Virus record (IMG/VR): IMGVR_UViG_3300020214_000064
Span: 1-32,812 of that record
DNA from: a virus
Strand: one strand, 5' to 3'
DNA length: 32,812 nt
In this document: positions 1 through 6,800 of the stretch, one piece after another
Layout of the letters: each line of letters starts with the position of its first letter
How positions within the stretch are numbered: position 1 is the stretch's first letter
Program-made: the position numbers and the translations under genes
Notes under the pieces: model-generated
Seen by the model: the letters and a program-made list of their open reading frames with translations, nothing else
Told to the model about the DNA's origin: nothing
The model's database searches: none

Positions 1-1
1 G

Positions 2-121
2 TCCACCAAAGATCTGATGCGTTTGGTAGGCGACCAGATCGAAGAAAATCTCTCTGGTTATAGCGACGAGGAACTGATTGCAGAGGTTGAAGAATATTAT
101 CCTGACCTGCTGGAGGACTGA
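2..121 (+). CDS. C-terminal end of an unknown acidic phage protein (5' partial)
   Basis: An open frame enters from the left edge and ends in TGA at 119-121. The visible 39 residues are strongly acidic and helix-prone, with the ending EYYPDLLED. I do not recognise the family and no catalytic motif is visible. Codons here include many C- and G-ending ones (ctg, gac, ggc), unlike the AT-rich virion genes downstream. A short perfect hairpin follows the stop at 132-149. That this is a real gene end is supported by the open frame and the following gene on the same strand; function unknown. Confidence 0.6.
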   Translation, partial: STKDLMRLVGDQIEENLSGYSDEELIAEVEEYYPDLLED

Positions 122-131
122 GACTCCGTGT

Positions 132-149
132 GACAGTCCCCGAACTGTC
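132..149 (+). other. Short perfect RNA hairpin after a stop codon
   Basis: GACAGT (132-137) and ACTGTC (144-149) form a perfect 6-bp stem with the 6-nt loop CCCCGA. It lies 11 bases after the stop at 121 and 65 bases before the next start. There is no U-tract after it, so it is not a standard intrinsic terminator. It could stabilise an mRNA end or mark a processing point; role unknown. Confidence 0.4.
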
Positions 150-213
150 CACAAGGGGTTGCAATCCCCCCCAATCGCTGCCATACTACAAGAGTCAACC
201 AAACAACCCAACC

Positions 214-528
214 ATGCGTAAGATTGAATCCAAGATGAATGACGCCATCATCGATGGCAAGGATTTCAAGTCTGGCAACACTCAAGTCGTCACCATCAGC
301 GACGTGTCGTTTGTCTATCTGCACGGCAATCACATCGCTTCCATTGGCAACGACTTCATCCAACTCTTCTCTGGTGGTTGGCACTCTGTGACCACCAAAT
401 CTCGTCTCAATGCACTTCTCTCCGTGCATGGTCTGCCTGGTGAGAAAGTCTTCCAGAAGAACTTTCAGTGGTTTGTGCAACAGGAAGGTGGTGCAATTCC
501 TTTCTTTGATGGTATGCGTCTCGCTTGA
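214..528 (+). CDS. Conserved-type cyanophage hypothetical protein, 104 aa
   Basis: The protein starts MRKIESKMNDAIIDGKDFKS and contains a central beta-rich part (VYLHGNHIASI), then GGWHSVTTKSRLNALL. This pattern (GN.IA.I...GGW.S.TTKSRLNA) resembles small hypothetical proteins I associate with T4-like cyanophages; function unknown. The frame is open upstream to 130, but ATG 214 is preferred because residues encoded by 130-213 look like untranslated leader (Pro/Ser-rich, no pattern). Its stop overlaps the next gene's start (TGATG, 526-530), which indicates translational coupling. Codon use is more GC-rich than in the virion genes. Confidence 0.75.
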   Translation: MRKIESKMNDAIIDGKDFKSGNTQVVTISDVSFVYLHGNHIASIGNDFIQLFSGGWHSVTTKSRLNALLSVHGLPGEKVFQKNFQWFVQQEGGAIPFFDGMRLA

Positions 529-692
529 TGAAACGACTGACATTCAAGAAAATCTCTCCTCAGAAAATGAAACTACTCTCTCTCACTTTCCTGGTTTGCT
601 TTCTTCTCTTCCCTTCAGTGCGATATAAAACTGGTAGCGTCATTCATGCTGCTGCCGATGTTATCCAGTCCACCGCACAATCTGCAGAATAA
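528..692 (+). CDS. Small predicted membrane or secreted protein, 54 aa
   Basis: ATG at 528 overlaps the previous stop in TGATG. The 54-residue product has a basic N-terminus (MKRLTFKK), a hydrophobic segment LLSLTFLVCFLLF at about residues 16-28, and a short polar tail with Ala/Val/Gln. This is the shape of a signal peptide or single-pass membrane anchor. A Cys at residue 24 sits in the hydrophobic stretch but no convincing lipobox is present. The overlapping frame at 410-628 is the competing reading. This one is preferred because it starts at the upstream stop, has a sensible topology and ends 3 bases before the next gene. Function unknown. Confidence 0.55.
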   Translation: MKRLTFKKISPQKMKLLSLTFLVCFLLFPSVRYKTGSVIHAAADVIQSTAQSAE

Positions 693-695
693 ATC

Positions 696-893
696 ATGCA
701 ATTCCAAGTTACCTACATTGAGTTCGATTTCGACGGTGAAGATGATATAGATGCCTATGAGAAAGACACCATTACTTCCGAAGTGATTGGTACATTCTGG
801 GAAGCAGTAGATGAAGATGACCTCGTAGAAGAAATTACATGTGCATCAGGTTGGTGCATCAAGTCCATCGATTATCGTCACATTCTCAACTAA
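696..893 (+). CDS. Small acidic conserved-type cyanophage protein, 65 aa
   Basis: Product of 65 residues, highly acidic: VTYIEFDFDGEDD near the start, then a W-containing stretch, EDDLVEEIT, and the ending CIKSIDYRHILN. This resembles a small hypothetical protein I associate with T4-like cyanophages (pattern: YIEFDF..ED...IG..W.A.DEDDL.EEIT...G.CI.SIDYRH). It lies 3 bases after the preceding stop and 5 bases before the next small ORF, in the same transcription unit. Two Cys residues frame the C-terminal part. Function unknown. Confidence 0.75.
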   Translation: MQFQVTYIEFDFDGEDDIDAYEKDTITSEVIGTFWEAVDEDDLVEEITCASGWCIKSIDYRHILN

Positions 894-898
894 ACATC

Positions 899-1009
899 AT
901 GTCTCGCTCACAACGTCAATCTCACATGGTTAAAACGAATACGACCCCGATTCGTTCTAACTTCGCTTCACACAACAAATATCTTGCTCAATCTCGCCCC
1001 TCTAAATAA
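899..1009 (+). CDS. Very small basic protein, 36 aa
   Basis: ATG 899 gives a 36-residue product, MSRSQRQSHM... ending AQSRPSK, with eight Arg/Lys and no acidic residue. It could bind nucleic acid or act as a small regulator, but this is only inferred from charge. It follows the previous gene by 5 bases. Its last codons plus stop, TCT AAA TAA, contain a late promoter box (1,002-1,008). The real status is uncertain because it is so short; conservation of the peptide in related phages would decide it. Confidence 0.45.
   Translation: MSRSQRQSHMVKTNTTPIRSNFASHNKYLAQSRPSK
1002..1008 (+). promoter_or_regulatory. Candidate phage late promoter (CTAAATA) inside a stop codon
   Basis: CTAAATA lies across the last codons and stop of the 36-aa ORF and 21 bases before ATG 1,030. 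It differs from the T4 late promoter box TATAAATA only at the 5' edge and matches a form I recall from cyanomyoviruses. Late promoters of this type need only this -10-like element with the phage sigma factor gp55. Transcription would begin about 5-7 bases downstream, leaving a short leader before the oxygenase gene. Confidence 0.5.
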
Positions 1010-1029
1010 AATTACATACATTATATCCA

Positions 1030-1671
1030 ATGACATCCAATCCACTCTCTGATAATCTTACTGAAACAATCGCTAATCAACAGGAAACCTACGGTGTGTT
1101 TCCTATTCCAGTTTCTAAGATTAAACTCGCAAATCATGAAACTTACAAGAAGCAAATCCTTAATTGGATGAGTACGCAAGATTTTTTGAAGCAACACGGT
1201 CGCGAAGCAATTTGTTTTAATGTCTTACAAGTTGGACCCACAAATCAACTCCTTCTCGATCTACCTGACCTCGCTCAAGATATACTCGACGCTGTTAATA
1301 AACATAACGACAACGCTCACAAATATGCTTCCAATCTTGCCATCTCTGAATCATACTTAGAACTCCACAATAAAGGTGCAATCTATGCTCCTCACGAGCA
1401 CTCGAATTGTTTATTCTCTCTTACCTATTTTGTCAACTATGATGTAGAACGACATGCTTACCTAAAGTTTAGACGTAACGTGTCTTCCATGCATTACCCT
1501 GTCATTCAGATTGATTCCAAAGAGATGACACCTTACAACATGACCGAAGCAACATTTAACATGGCAGAAGGTGATGTTGTCATCTATCCTGCTAATATGA
1601 CCCATGGTTATGATAACAACTACAACGATGAAAGAATCACTCTCACTGCCAACATCGTCCCCTCTGAATGA
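1030..1671 (+). CDS. Putative 2OG-Fe(II) oxygenase
   Basis: The 213-residue protein matches the phage 2OG-Fe(II) dioxygenase layout (2OG-FeII_Oxy_5 type): an N-terminal helical part, then a jelly-roll core with the motif YAPHEHSN (His122, Glu123, His124), followed by LFSLTYFVNY, and a distal DVVIYPANMTHGY (His192) plus ERITLTANI (Arg202, expected to bind the 2-oxoglutarate carboxylate). Such enzymes hydroxylate proteins, nucleic acids or small molecules; the substrate is unknown. They are common in cyanophage genomes. No Shine-Dalgarno sequence precedes ATG 1,030, which is usual for this group. A late promoter box sits just upstream and a strong terminator just downstream, so it may be expressed as its own late unit. 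Tandem stops TGA TAG end it. Confidence 0.75.
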   Translation: MTSNPLSDNLTETIANQQETYGVFPIPVSKIKLANHETYKKQILNWMSTQDFLKQHGREAICFNVLQVGPTNQLLLDLPDLAQDILDAVNKHNDNAHKYASNLAISESYLELHNKGAIYAPHEHSNCLFSLTYFVNYDVERHAYLKFRRNVSSMHYPVIQIDSKEMTPYNMTEATFNMAEGDVVIYPANMTHGYDNNYNDERITLTANIVPSE

Positions 1672-1672
1672 T

Positions 1673-1709
1673 AGTTTTCCACAGATTCCGCAGATTGTGG
1701 AAAACTTTT
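1673..1709 (+). terminator. Rho-independent terminator
   Basis: A perfect 11-bp inverted repeat, AGTTTTCCACA (1,673-1,683) and TGTGGAAAACT (1,696-1,706), encloses a 12-nt loop and is followed by a short T-run (1,706-1,709). It overlaps the second of two tandem stop codons of the oxygenase gene. A late promoter-like box begins ten bases downstream, so this is a transcription-unit boundary. The T-run is short, so termination may be partial. Confidence 0.7.
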
Positions 1710-1718
1710 AAATGTTAA

Positions 1719-1726
1719 AATAAATA
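1719..1726 (+). promoter_or_regulatory. Candidate phage late promoter (AATAAATA)
   Basis: AATAAATA differs from T4 TATAAATA only in the first base and sits immediately after the terminator at 1,673-1,709. No gene begins for 60-160 bases downstream, so transcripts would carry a long leader. It would drive the small-gene cascade from about 1,789 or 1,889 onward. Confidence 0.4.
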
Positions 1727-1788
1727 TAAACTAGCGAAGTATTCGTCTCGTTATTCTTTAGATCTATTGTAGTCTAAGAGCGTAACAC

Positions 1789-1923
1789 ATGAAACGAGAT
1801 TTTGTCAACACATCAGCATCCCAAATATGCAAGGACTTGACAAACACTTTGCTACTCTCTATAATTACAAAGCAACCACGCAAACTACATGGGAAGGACA
1901 TACAAACGCAACGACCTACATAA
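1789..1923 (+). CDS. Doubtful small ORF, 44 aa
   Basis: ATG 1,789 opens a 44-residue frame (MKRDFVNTSASQ...) ending in TAA at 1,921-1,923, overlapping the start of the next gene by 35 bases. The peptide has a short hydrophobic part (TLLLSII) and a basic tail. No ribosome binding site is clear. It is the first possible start after the 1,719 promoter box, and could be a leader peptide. I do not recognise it. Confidence 0.25.
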   Translation: MKRDFVNTSASQICKDLTNTLLLSIITKQPRKLHGKDIQTQRPT

Positions 1924-2077
1924 CACACGACGCCCGAAAAGTATCAGGGAAAAACGTCAATTCAATGGCAGCAAACGCCAGACTAATTTTGACAACGATT
2001 CCCAGGACTTTTCCACAGGGTATAACAAACTGCCCCGACAGTATGACAATTATTTCGAGGAACATGACGATGCTTAG
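1889..2077 (+). CDS. Small basic/polar hypothetical protein, 62 aa
   Basis: The frame starting MGRTYKRNDLHN continues RRPKSIREKR and ends in an acidic tail (YFEEHDDA). The RTYKRND...SIREKR pattern resembles small cyanophage proteins. This is the main reason to prefer it over the 135-codon frame (1,827-2,234) that covers it in another phase. It has no clear Shine-Dalgarno sequence. Its stop overlaps the start of the next gene by 8 bases. It is very rich in Arg, Asn, Asp and Gln and is probably unstructured in part. Function unknown. Confidence 0.55.
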   Translation: MGRTYKRNDLHNTRRPKSIREKRQFNGSKRQTNFDNDSQDFSTGYNKLPRQYDNYFEEHDDA

Positions 2078-2234
2078 TAATGCCTACGATGACCCACATG
2101 ACCGCTCGCTCATTGATAGCGATGACGTTGATGATGACTGGATTGATAGTATACTGAAAGAGGCAGATGATGACCTCTACGATGATGCTAGTTTACTCGA
2201 ATTCGCTCCTGATGATAGGGGGGACTGGTCATGA
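2070..2234 (+). CDS. Small very acidic hypothetical protein, 54 aa
   Basis: The product MLSNAYDDPHDRS... continues with SDDVDDDWIDSILKEADDD. This acidic pattern (YDDP.DR...SDDV.DDWID.ILKEA) resembles a small cyanophage protein. ATG 2,070 is chosen over ATG 2,064 because GAGG at 2,057-2,060 lies 9 bases before it. The frame stays open back to 1,827, but the upstream part looks like random translation of other genes. Its stop overlaps the next gene as ATGA (2,231-2,234), so the two are coupled. Function unknown; acidic mini-proteins in phages may bind basic host factors, but nothing here shows that. Confidence 0.6.
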   Translation: MLSNAYDDPHDRSLIDSDDVDDDWIDSILKEADDDLYDDASLLEFAPDDRGDWS

Positions 2235-2398
2235 GTAAGATAGTCGAATTGCAGACAATTCCTCCCGTTAATGTTAAACTATGGGAGAAGAATAAGCGTT
2301 ATTTCTGGGCATATGATTATGATGCATGTCCTAAGAATGGTCCATTCAATTCCTCCAACCTTGCATTAGCGGACGCCTTAGACTATAGCACAAAATGA
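2231..2398 (+). CDS. Small hypothetical protein, 55 aa
   Basis: The 55-residue frame begins MSKIVELQTIPPVNVKLWEK and has an aromatic centre (KRYFWAYDYDACPKNGPF) and a helical end (NLALADALDYSTK). It overlaps the gene before (ATGA at 2,231-2,234) and the gene after (ATGA at 2,395-2,398). This is the clearest evidence that it is real despite its length. I do not recognise a family. The aromatic centre followed by a helix suggests a small compact domain. Confidence 0.55.
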   Translation: MSKIVELQTIPPVNVKLWEKNKRYFWAYDYDACPKNGPFNSSNLALADALDYSTK

Positions 2399-2592
2399 AT
2401 AGTATGTCAACCCACATTGAGGTCCAATTGGATCTATATGATGAAGGACAATTACCACCAGAAGAGCAAGTGCAACTCATGCAATTATTGATAGATATGG
2501 ATATGGCACATCACCTCACAGAGTATCAACAATTCTGTGAATATTGCATCGCTGAAGAGTTATGCTATGATGTGAAATCACAGTGCAGTTGA
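2395..2592 (+). CDS. Small acidic helical hypothetical protein, 65 aa
   Basis: Starts at the ATGA overlap with the preceding gene. A second Met at codon 4 (MSTHIEVQLDLYDEG) could be the true start and resembles the usual beginning of similar cyanophage proteins. The sequence THIEVQLDLYDEGQLPPEEQ, then helices LMQLLIDMDMAHHL and YQQFCEYCIAEELCYDV, suggests an all-helical fold with four Cys near the C-terminus. It closes the coupled three-gene run from 2,070. Function unknown. Confidence 0.65.
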   Translation: MNSMSTHIEVQLDLYDEGQLPPEEQVQLMQLLIDMDMAHHLTEYQQFCEYCIAEELCYDVKSQCS

Positions 2593-2627
2593 TGTCTCTG
2601 AGGACAGTGTAATCGGTCGCGTTATGT

Positions 2628-2649
2628 GTATACGCGGTGCGGGTATACG
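2628..2649 (+). repeat. Paired GTATACG elements in an intergenic gap
   Basis: GTATACG occurs at 2,628-2,634 and 2,643-2,649, 15 bases apart start to start. Each contains the palindrome GTATAC, so the pair can also act as an inverted repeat. An alternative hairpin uses CGCGT (2,618-2,622) and ACGCG (2,632-2,636). TATATAAA follows at once. The 121-base gap (2,593-2,713) holds nothing else I can name. It may be an operator or promoter region; this is inference. Confidence 0.35.
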
Positions 2650-2713
2650 TATATAAAAAACATCCCTAGAGCTAACCTACAACAGTATCCCAGTGCCCTC
2701 GCAATATATCAAA

Positions 2714-2878
2714 ATGAAACTACGGGTCCCCCCATCTGAAAAAAATTTTCCAGGTTATAAATTGTCCACCAGGGTTTCGGTAACTGAGCAAATAGAATAC
2801 ATTTTCATAACCCTCTCAGAGGCGCTTAGAATCGCCTATAATGCCCTTGTCAACACTATCCTTAGAAAAAGTAAGTAA
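2714..2878 (+). CDS. Possible small hypothetical protein, 54 aa
   Basis: ATG 2,714 opens MKLRVPPSEKNFPGYKL..., ending with a helix (LSEALRIAYNALVNTILRKSK). A GTG start at 2,693 would add seven residues. No ribosome binding site is clear for either. It ends 2 bases before the peptidase gene, which fits the packed layout. The C-terminal helix is amphipathic and basic. I do not recognise a family; it could be a small tail-related or membrane-associated peptide, or not be translated. Confidence 0.4.
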   Translation: MKLRVPPSEKNFPGYKLSTRVSVTEQIEYIFITLSEALRIAYNALVNTILRKSK

Positions 2879-2880
2879 CT

Positions 2881-3381
2881 ATGAGTAATCGTGACAATGA
2901 ATGGTTTGCCATTAACGAACAATGGAAAGACTTGATAGGTCTTCCATGGACAGGCAGACGTATATACGGATGTTATGAAATTATTCGAAAATATTTCAAA
3001 GCGAAGTATGGGATGAAGTTGATTGATTTCAATAAGATGGGAGTCTTTGCATTTACAGATGAGGCAATTGAAGAGAGTGCTGCTGGGTGGGCTTATAGAA
3101 AAGAATGGGGAGATGAATTAGACTTTGATAGTTTACAAGCAGAAGATGTCTTAGTATTTCTTTTGTATACAACTCCTCTTGGTGGAGCGTATTCTGCACC
3201 AGTAGGGAGAGCACCTAATCACGGGGCAGTTTATCTTGGTAATGGATTTATGTTACATCATCCTTATGATGGTTTGTCGGAAATTGCAGACCTCAGACTA
3301 GGCGCTTCTGCCATATGGCGTCAATCCTGTGTCGGTGCAATTCGTGGCAATCCTGGTGCAATTCCTGCGAATCCTATATAA
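2881..3381 (+). CDS. NlpC/P60-like cysteine peptidase, tail-associated
   Basis: 166 residues. The start resembles NlpC/P60 domains: LIGLPWTGRRIYGCYEIIRK with the candidate nucleophile Cys31 on a helix, then the beta element NHGAVYLGNGFMLHH with His114 as the likely general base and His126/His127 nearby. NlpC/P60 enzymes cut cell-wall peptides. In tailed phages they occur at the tail tip, where they help penetrate peptidoglycan. This fits the following spike and baseplate genes. The region AEDVLVFLL before the His is the usual 'gD..ff' strand. The C-terminus (GAIRGNPGAIPANPI) is an odd Gly/Ala/Pro tail encoded by a 21-bp tandem repeat. It begins 2 bases after the preceding ORF without a clear Shine-Dalgarno sequence. 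Confidence 0.7.
   Translation: MSNRDNEWFAINEQWKDLIGLPWTGRRIYGCYEIIRKYFKAKYGMKLIDFNKMGVFAFTDEAIEESAAGWAYRKEWGDELDFDSLQAEDVLVFLLYTTPLGGAYSAPVGRAPNHGAVYLGNGFMLHHPYDGLSEIADLRLGASAIWRQSCVGAIRGNPGAIPANPI
3334..3375 (+). repeat. 21-bp imperfect tandem repeat encoding a peptidase tail
   Basis: Two adjacent 21-bp units (3,334-3,354 and 3,355-3,375) share the start GGTGCAATTC and the end AATCCT, differing at a few positions between. They encode GAIRGNP then GAIPANP. The in-frame duplication extended the C-terminal tail of the NlpC/P60-like protein. Confidence 0.6.
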
Positions 3382-3395
3382 GAGGATATAGCAAG

Positions 3396-3566
3396 ATGAC
3401 TATGAAGAGATATGTTTTAGATGTTGAGGAAGACGAGCATACTGGAGAGTGTTATGTCACATTTCCTGAGGAATTGCTTGAAGAGACTGGATGGGAAGAA
3501 GGCACACAATTAGAATGGTCCGAAGAGATTGATGGATCTATTATCCTTCGGAAAGTTGAAGAGTAA
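3396..3566 (+). CDS. AbrB/MazE-like mini-protein, 56 aa
   Basis: Product MTMKRYVLDVEEDEHTGECY then VTFPEELLEETGWEEGTQLEW and DGSIILRK. This is the swapped-hairpin (SpoVT-AbrB) pattern 'v.lP.ell.e.Gw.eGd.le.....dg.iilr'. Such domains dimerise and bind DNA, as in MazE antitoxins and AbrB regulators. AGAGGA at 3,381-3,386, 9 bases before ATG 3,396, decides the start over the longer frame from 3,315. ATG 3,402 is an alternative. The protein is very acidic, which is unusual for a DNA binder, so a non-DNA role is possible. No toxin partner is adjacent. Confidence 0.6.
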   Translation: MTMKRYVLDVEEDEHTGECYVTFPEELLEETGWEEGTQLEWSEEIDGSIILRKVEE

Positions 3567-3591
3567 AAAAATCCGAAAAACCGCGTTAACC

Positions 3592-3858
3592 ATGAATAAC
3601 GATTATGATAGAGAAGAGGTAGTAGGTGATATTCCTACTGAATTCAACTCACCAGAAGAATATACCACGTGGTGTGTAAATAATTTAGCGCAAGCAATTA
3701 CTAATTTATCCACTCGTATTACTAACTTGGAAATGATTATCCAAAAAATACCGCCCCCAGGTGCTGATATGATTCAGTATAAAATTCCAGGTACGGATGA
3801 CTATAAAAATGTAAAAGAATTATTTGATGATATCTATTCAAAAATAGAGTCTAAATAA
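3592..3858 (+). CDS. Hypothetical protein with short coiled coil, 88 aa
   Basis: ATG 3,592 opens MNNDYDREEVVGDIPTEF. A helix with heptad-like spacing follows (NNLAQAITNLSTRITNLEMIIQKI), then a Pro-rich turn PPPGADM and a helical end (ELFDDIYSKIESK). The frame is open back to 3,529, but that part overlaps the previous gene. The protein is acidic and probably oligomeric. It ends in TCT AAA TAA, which contains a late promoter box. Position before the structural genes suggests a small virion or assembly protein (inference). Confidence 0.6.
   Translation: MNNDYDREEVVGDIPTEFNSPEEYTTWCVNNLAQAITNLSTRITNLEMIIQKIPPPGADMIQYKIPGTDDYKNVKELFDDIYSKIESK
3851..3857 (+). promoter_or_regulatory. Candidate phage late promoter (CTAAATA) inside a stop codon
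   Basis: CTAAATA spans the final codons and stop of the 88-aa gene and lies 24 bases before ATG 3,882 of the large virion protein gene. The placement is the same as at 1,002-1,008: again TCT AAA TAA. The spacing gives a leader of about 18 bases. Confidence 0.55.
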
Positions 3859-3881
3859 TTCAACGCAAGAGTTTCCGTATA

Positions 3882-6800
3882 ATGCCCGCGTTTATATTAG
3901 AAACAGGTAGAGGATATCCAAACCCAATTGATGCTCAGGGGTATAGCACTGTATTTAAACGTCCAGCATCAGGGTCTTACCGTGGCGGGCACAATCCAAA
4001 TATTGGCACAGGCACAGATTATCAAATTACATATGAGGGGTCAGGTCCAGGGTCTTTTCCTTTAGGGAAAGATTCTGTGCATTATATTGGTGACCAAGAA
4101 CCTACATGTGTTGCAGATTGTGGTAAAACTAGACGACCCATATATCGTTGGTATCGTGGTGTAAAGAGAGACCATAAGTATACCTCAGAACCTGAAATCC
4201 GCAAAGTGGATATGGGTTGCGAAAATGAGGATTGGAAAGAGGCAGCATCTGGTTACAATGCAGAGCCTCGTAGTAAAAAAGGTGTCTTCTATGTAATGGA
4301 CCGCTACGTTAATGGTAGTGTGCCGCTAAAGGCTTGGTATTCACATTGGCCTGATAATTCATATTTAACTATAGGCACCAACCTACCCGAACCAGCGCAG
4401 ATTGGTTGCGGGAGAAACTATTATACAGAAGTCGAAACCCTTGGATATGTTTTTACTACTCAAGCTGCAGCAGCTGCATATGGTGCGACAGTAAAACCTT
4501 TACACCATTATCGTATGGGGAATTATGGTGACGGTAATGGTGAAGCAAAAGCGATTGATGATTTTTATACAATCACTCCAGAGAGTGAAGTTAATCTAGA
4601 TGGTCCAATCGAGCCAGCGAAGCGGATGAAGCGGGAGTATAAGTATAAGGGAATTCTCTGCTATGTCTTTGTAGAAAGCTCACCAGAATCTCCTCGTAAA
4701 AAAGTAGTTGATATTGGAAAGATTGGACCTACAGGACAATGTGTTGATAAGTCTGGATGGTATCAATTTAAATCAACAGGAATATTTTCATATCGAGGTT
4801 ATCGTACTATGTCTGGGACACCAGGTGTAGTTGGATTTGGTAATCCAGATAATGCTTCTATTATTTCAGCAAATGCAAACTTCGAATGGTTGTATGGATT
4901 AAATGGGGCTATTAAAGGAGCAGTGCCTCGGTTTCTAAGTTTTGAAGATTCATATGATTCTCAGTTTGTGTATTACCTATATGATACTTCATATCCATGG
5001 AATGGTCCTATCTTTGGTATTCAATACTTATTGAATAATGTGCCATGTTGCCCAAATGCCATGATAGGCCCCCCACCAACACCAATCTGTAATAAGGTAG
5101 AGAATTATCATTCTCACTTTTATCAAATCCGCCAGGATTCTTGGCAAACAACAAGAACTAAATTAACAATTAATGATTTGTCTACTTATGGTGTAAATGA
5201 ATCGTTTGTCACTATCGATACTGATAGTCCTAGAATCATGTTTAGATATCTTACTCGCACTGGAGATTATAATAGTGGCGAGAAAATTAATGGATGGAAT
5301 ATTACTAAGGTTTTATATTATGGGGATGAATTGAAATGTGGTGTTATGGACCTAACCAAAAATGATGGAGTTGGAAATGCATTTACTTATTTACAACAAT
5401 TCACATCTACAGACGGTGGCACAATTCAAGTATTAGCAGGATTTGGAATTGGTAACAAAGCAGCGTTTGCTGGTGTGTATGAATTTCCTAAGAAAGTTTC
5501 TTACTATAAAGTTGAAATTAATCCCGAACATTTGATTCCGTCACGCACACTTGATGTAGCAAAAGCAGAAGCAGTCGTGAATGAAGTTGGAGCAATTACT
5601 TCTGTTAATATAATTAATGGTGGACGTGGTTATAGGAAACCTAATGTAGTTGCAATCTATCCTCGTGTCGATCAGAGTTGGTCTGCAACTGACCTTGCAA
5701 AAACTCAAGAGGGTGCACTGAGTGGCACTACAGATGCAGCAGAAGCTTTACCAAGACCAGAAGTTGATGGTCAAATAAATGATGTAGTGCGTGATGCAGT
5801 TAAAGCACAGGGGATTGAGGATAAGAGAATTAAATTTCCCATAGACAAAGATGGGGATAAATTTGAATTGCGTCAAGCAAAATTAAAGGTTACCGAATTA
5901 AGTCCAGATGGTGTAATCATGTCCATTGGTGTTGTGGATGGTGGGGCAGGATATAGTCAATCTGAATTACCATCAGTCTTTATTACAGACCCAGATGTAT
6001 ACACCCGAAAAGCTGAGGACCTTGGTCCTTTGGATAAGGAAACAGATTATTTTACCAAGGATGCATTCAAAAACGTTAAGATTCCATCGAGTGTAGGTAG
6101 TAGTGGTGGTGATGGAATAAGTCAATTAAAAAATATTATACAATCATCATTTAACATACTACAACAAAATACTGGAGGCGATCTTAATGCTGGTGGAGCG
6201 GTGCAGGTGCCAGACAGTTATATTCGCATGGCAGAAATAGATACTGCTAAAACTAGATATTGTACTAATCTACCAGCAACTTGTATTAACATTGATGGTG
6301 ATACTGGTGGAGTCCTTACGTCATTGCCAAACGCAGAAAATTTTAAATACCTGATGGCAAATAGTGGATTTGCAAAGTTTTATAAAGAAGGAATGTCTCA
6401 AGTATATGATATTGTTAAAAAGAATGATGAGCATAGTCGAACTGTTGGGAAAGGACTATATGGTGCCCAAGGAGGAAATCCTTGCCTGGATGTATCACAA
6501 CCCAAACTATACAACGTACAACGTTGGTTTGATGTGCCTTGTGCATACTTAGCAGTTGGGTCTGATGGCAAACAAAAAGCTTTTGGATATATGCCATTTA
6601 AATATTGTGCTTCAAATGAGATAGATGCATCCTTTACAGTTTCGTTGCATTTTGAAGGCAGCACAATAGGTCCACAAGGTGCACAATTTATGAATTTTCT
6701 CAACACCTTTAAAAAACCAAAATTAACAGAAAAACGCAAAGCAGACGGTGGATATAAAACTTGGAGTTGCACTCAAGGGGTTGTAAAAGGAAGATGTTAC

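Noticed and set aside
151-183. tRNA-like end (GGGG, 7-nt loop TTGCAAT, CCCC, later CCA)
   Set aside because: The T-loop is TTGCAAT rather than TTCRANN, no matching acceptor strand is found about 70 bases upstream, and that region is coding.
97-543. 148-codon open frame on the minus strand
   Set aside because: It lies opposite the 104-aa gene at 214-528; all convincing genes are on the + strand and the peptide shows no recognisable pattern.
410-628. 72-codon + strand frame
   Set aside because: It overlaps the 104-aa gene in another phase; the frame at 528-692 starts at the upstream stop and has a clear membrane-protein shape.
1827-2234. Single 135-aa gene
   Set aside because: Its first part reads as an out-of-frame translation of the 1,889-2,077 gene. 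Only the acidic end from 2,070, which has a ribosome binding site, looks like a real product.
6398-6772. 124-codon minus-strand frame and other minus-strand frames inside the large genes
   Set aside because: They are antisense to strong coding frames and show no family pattern or start signals.
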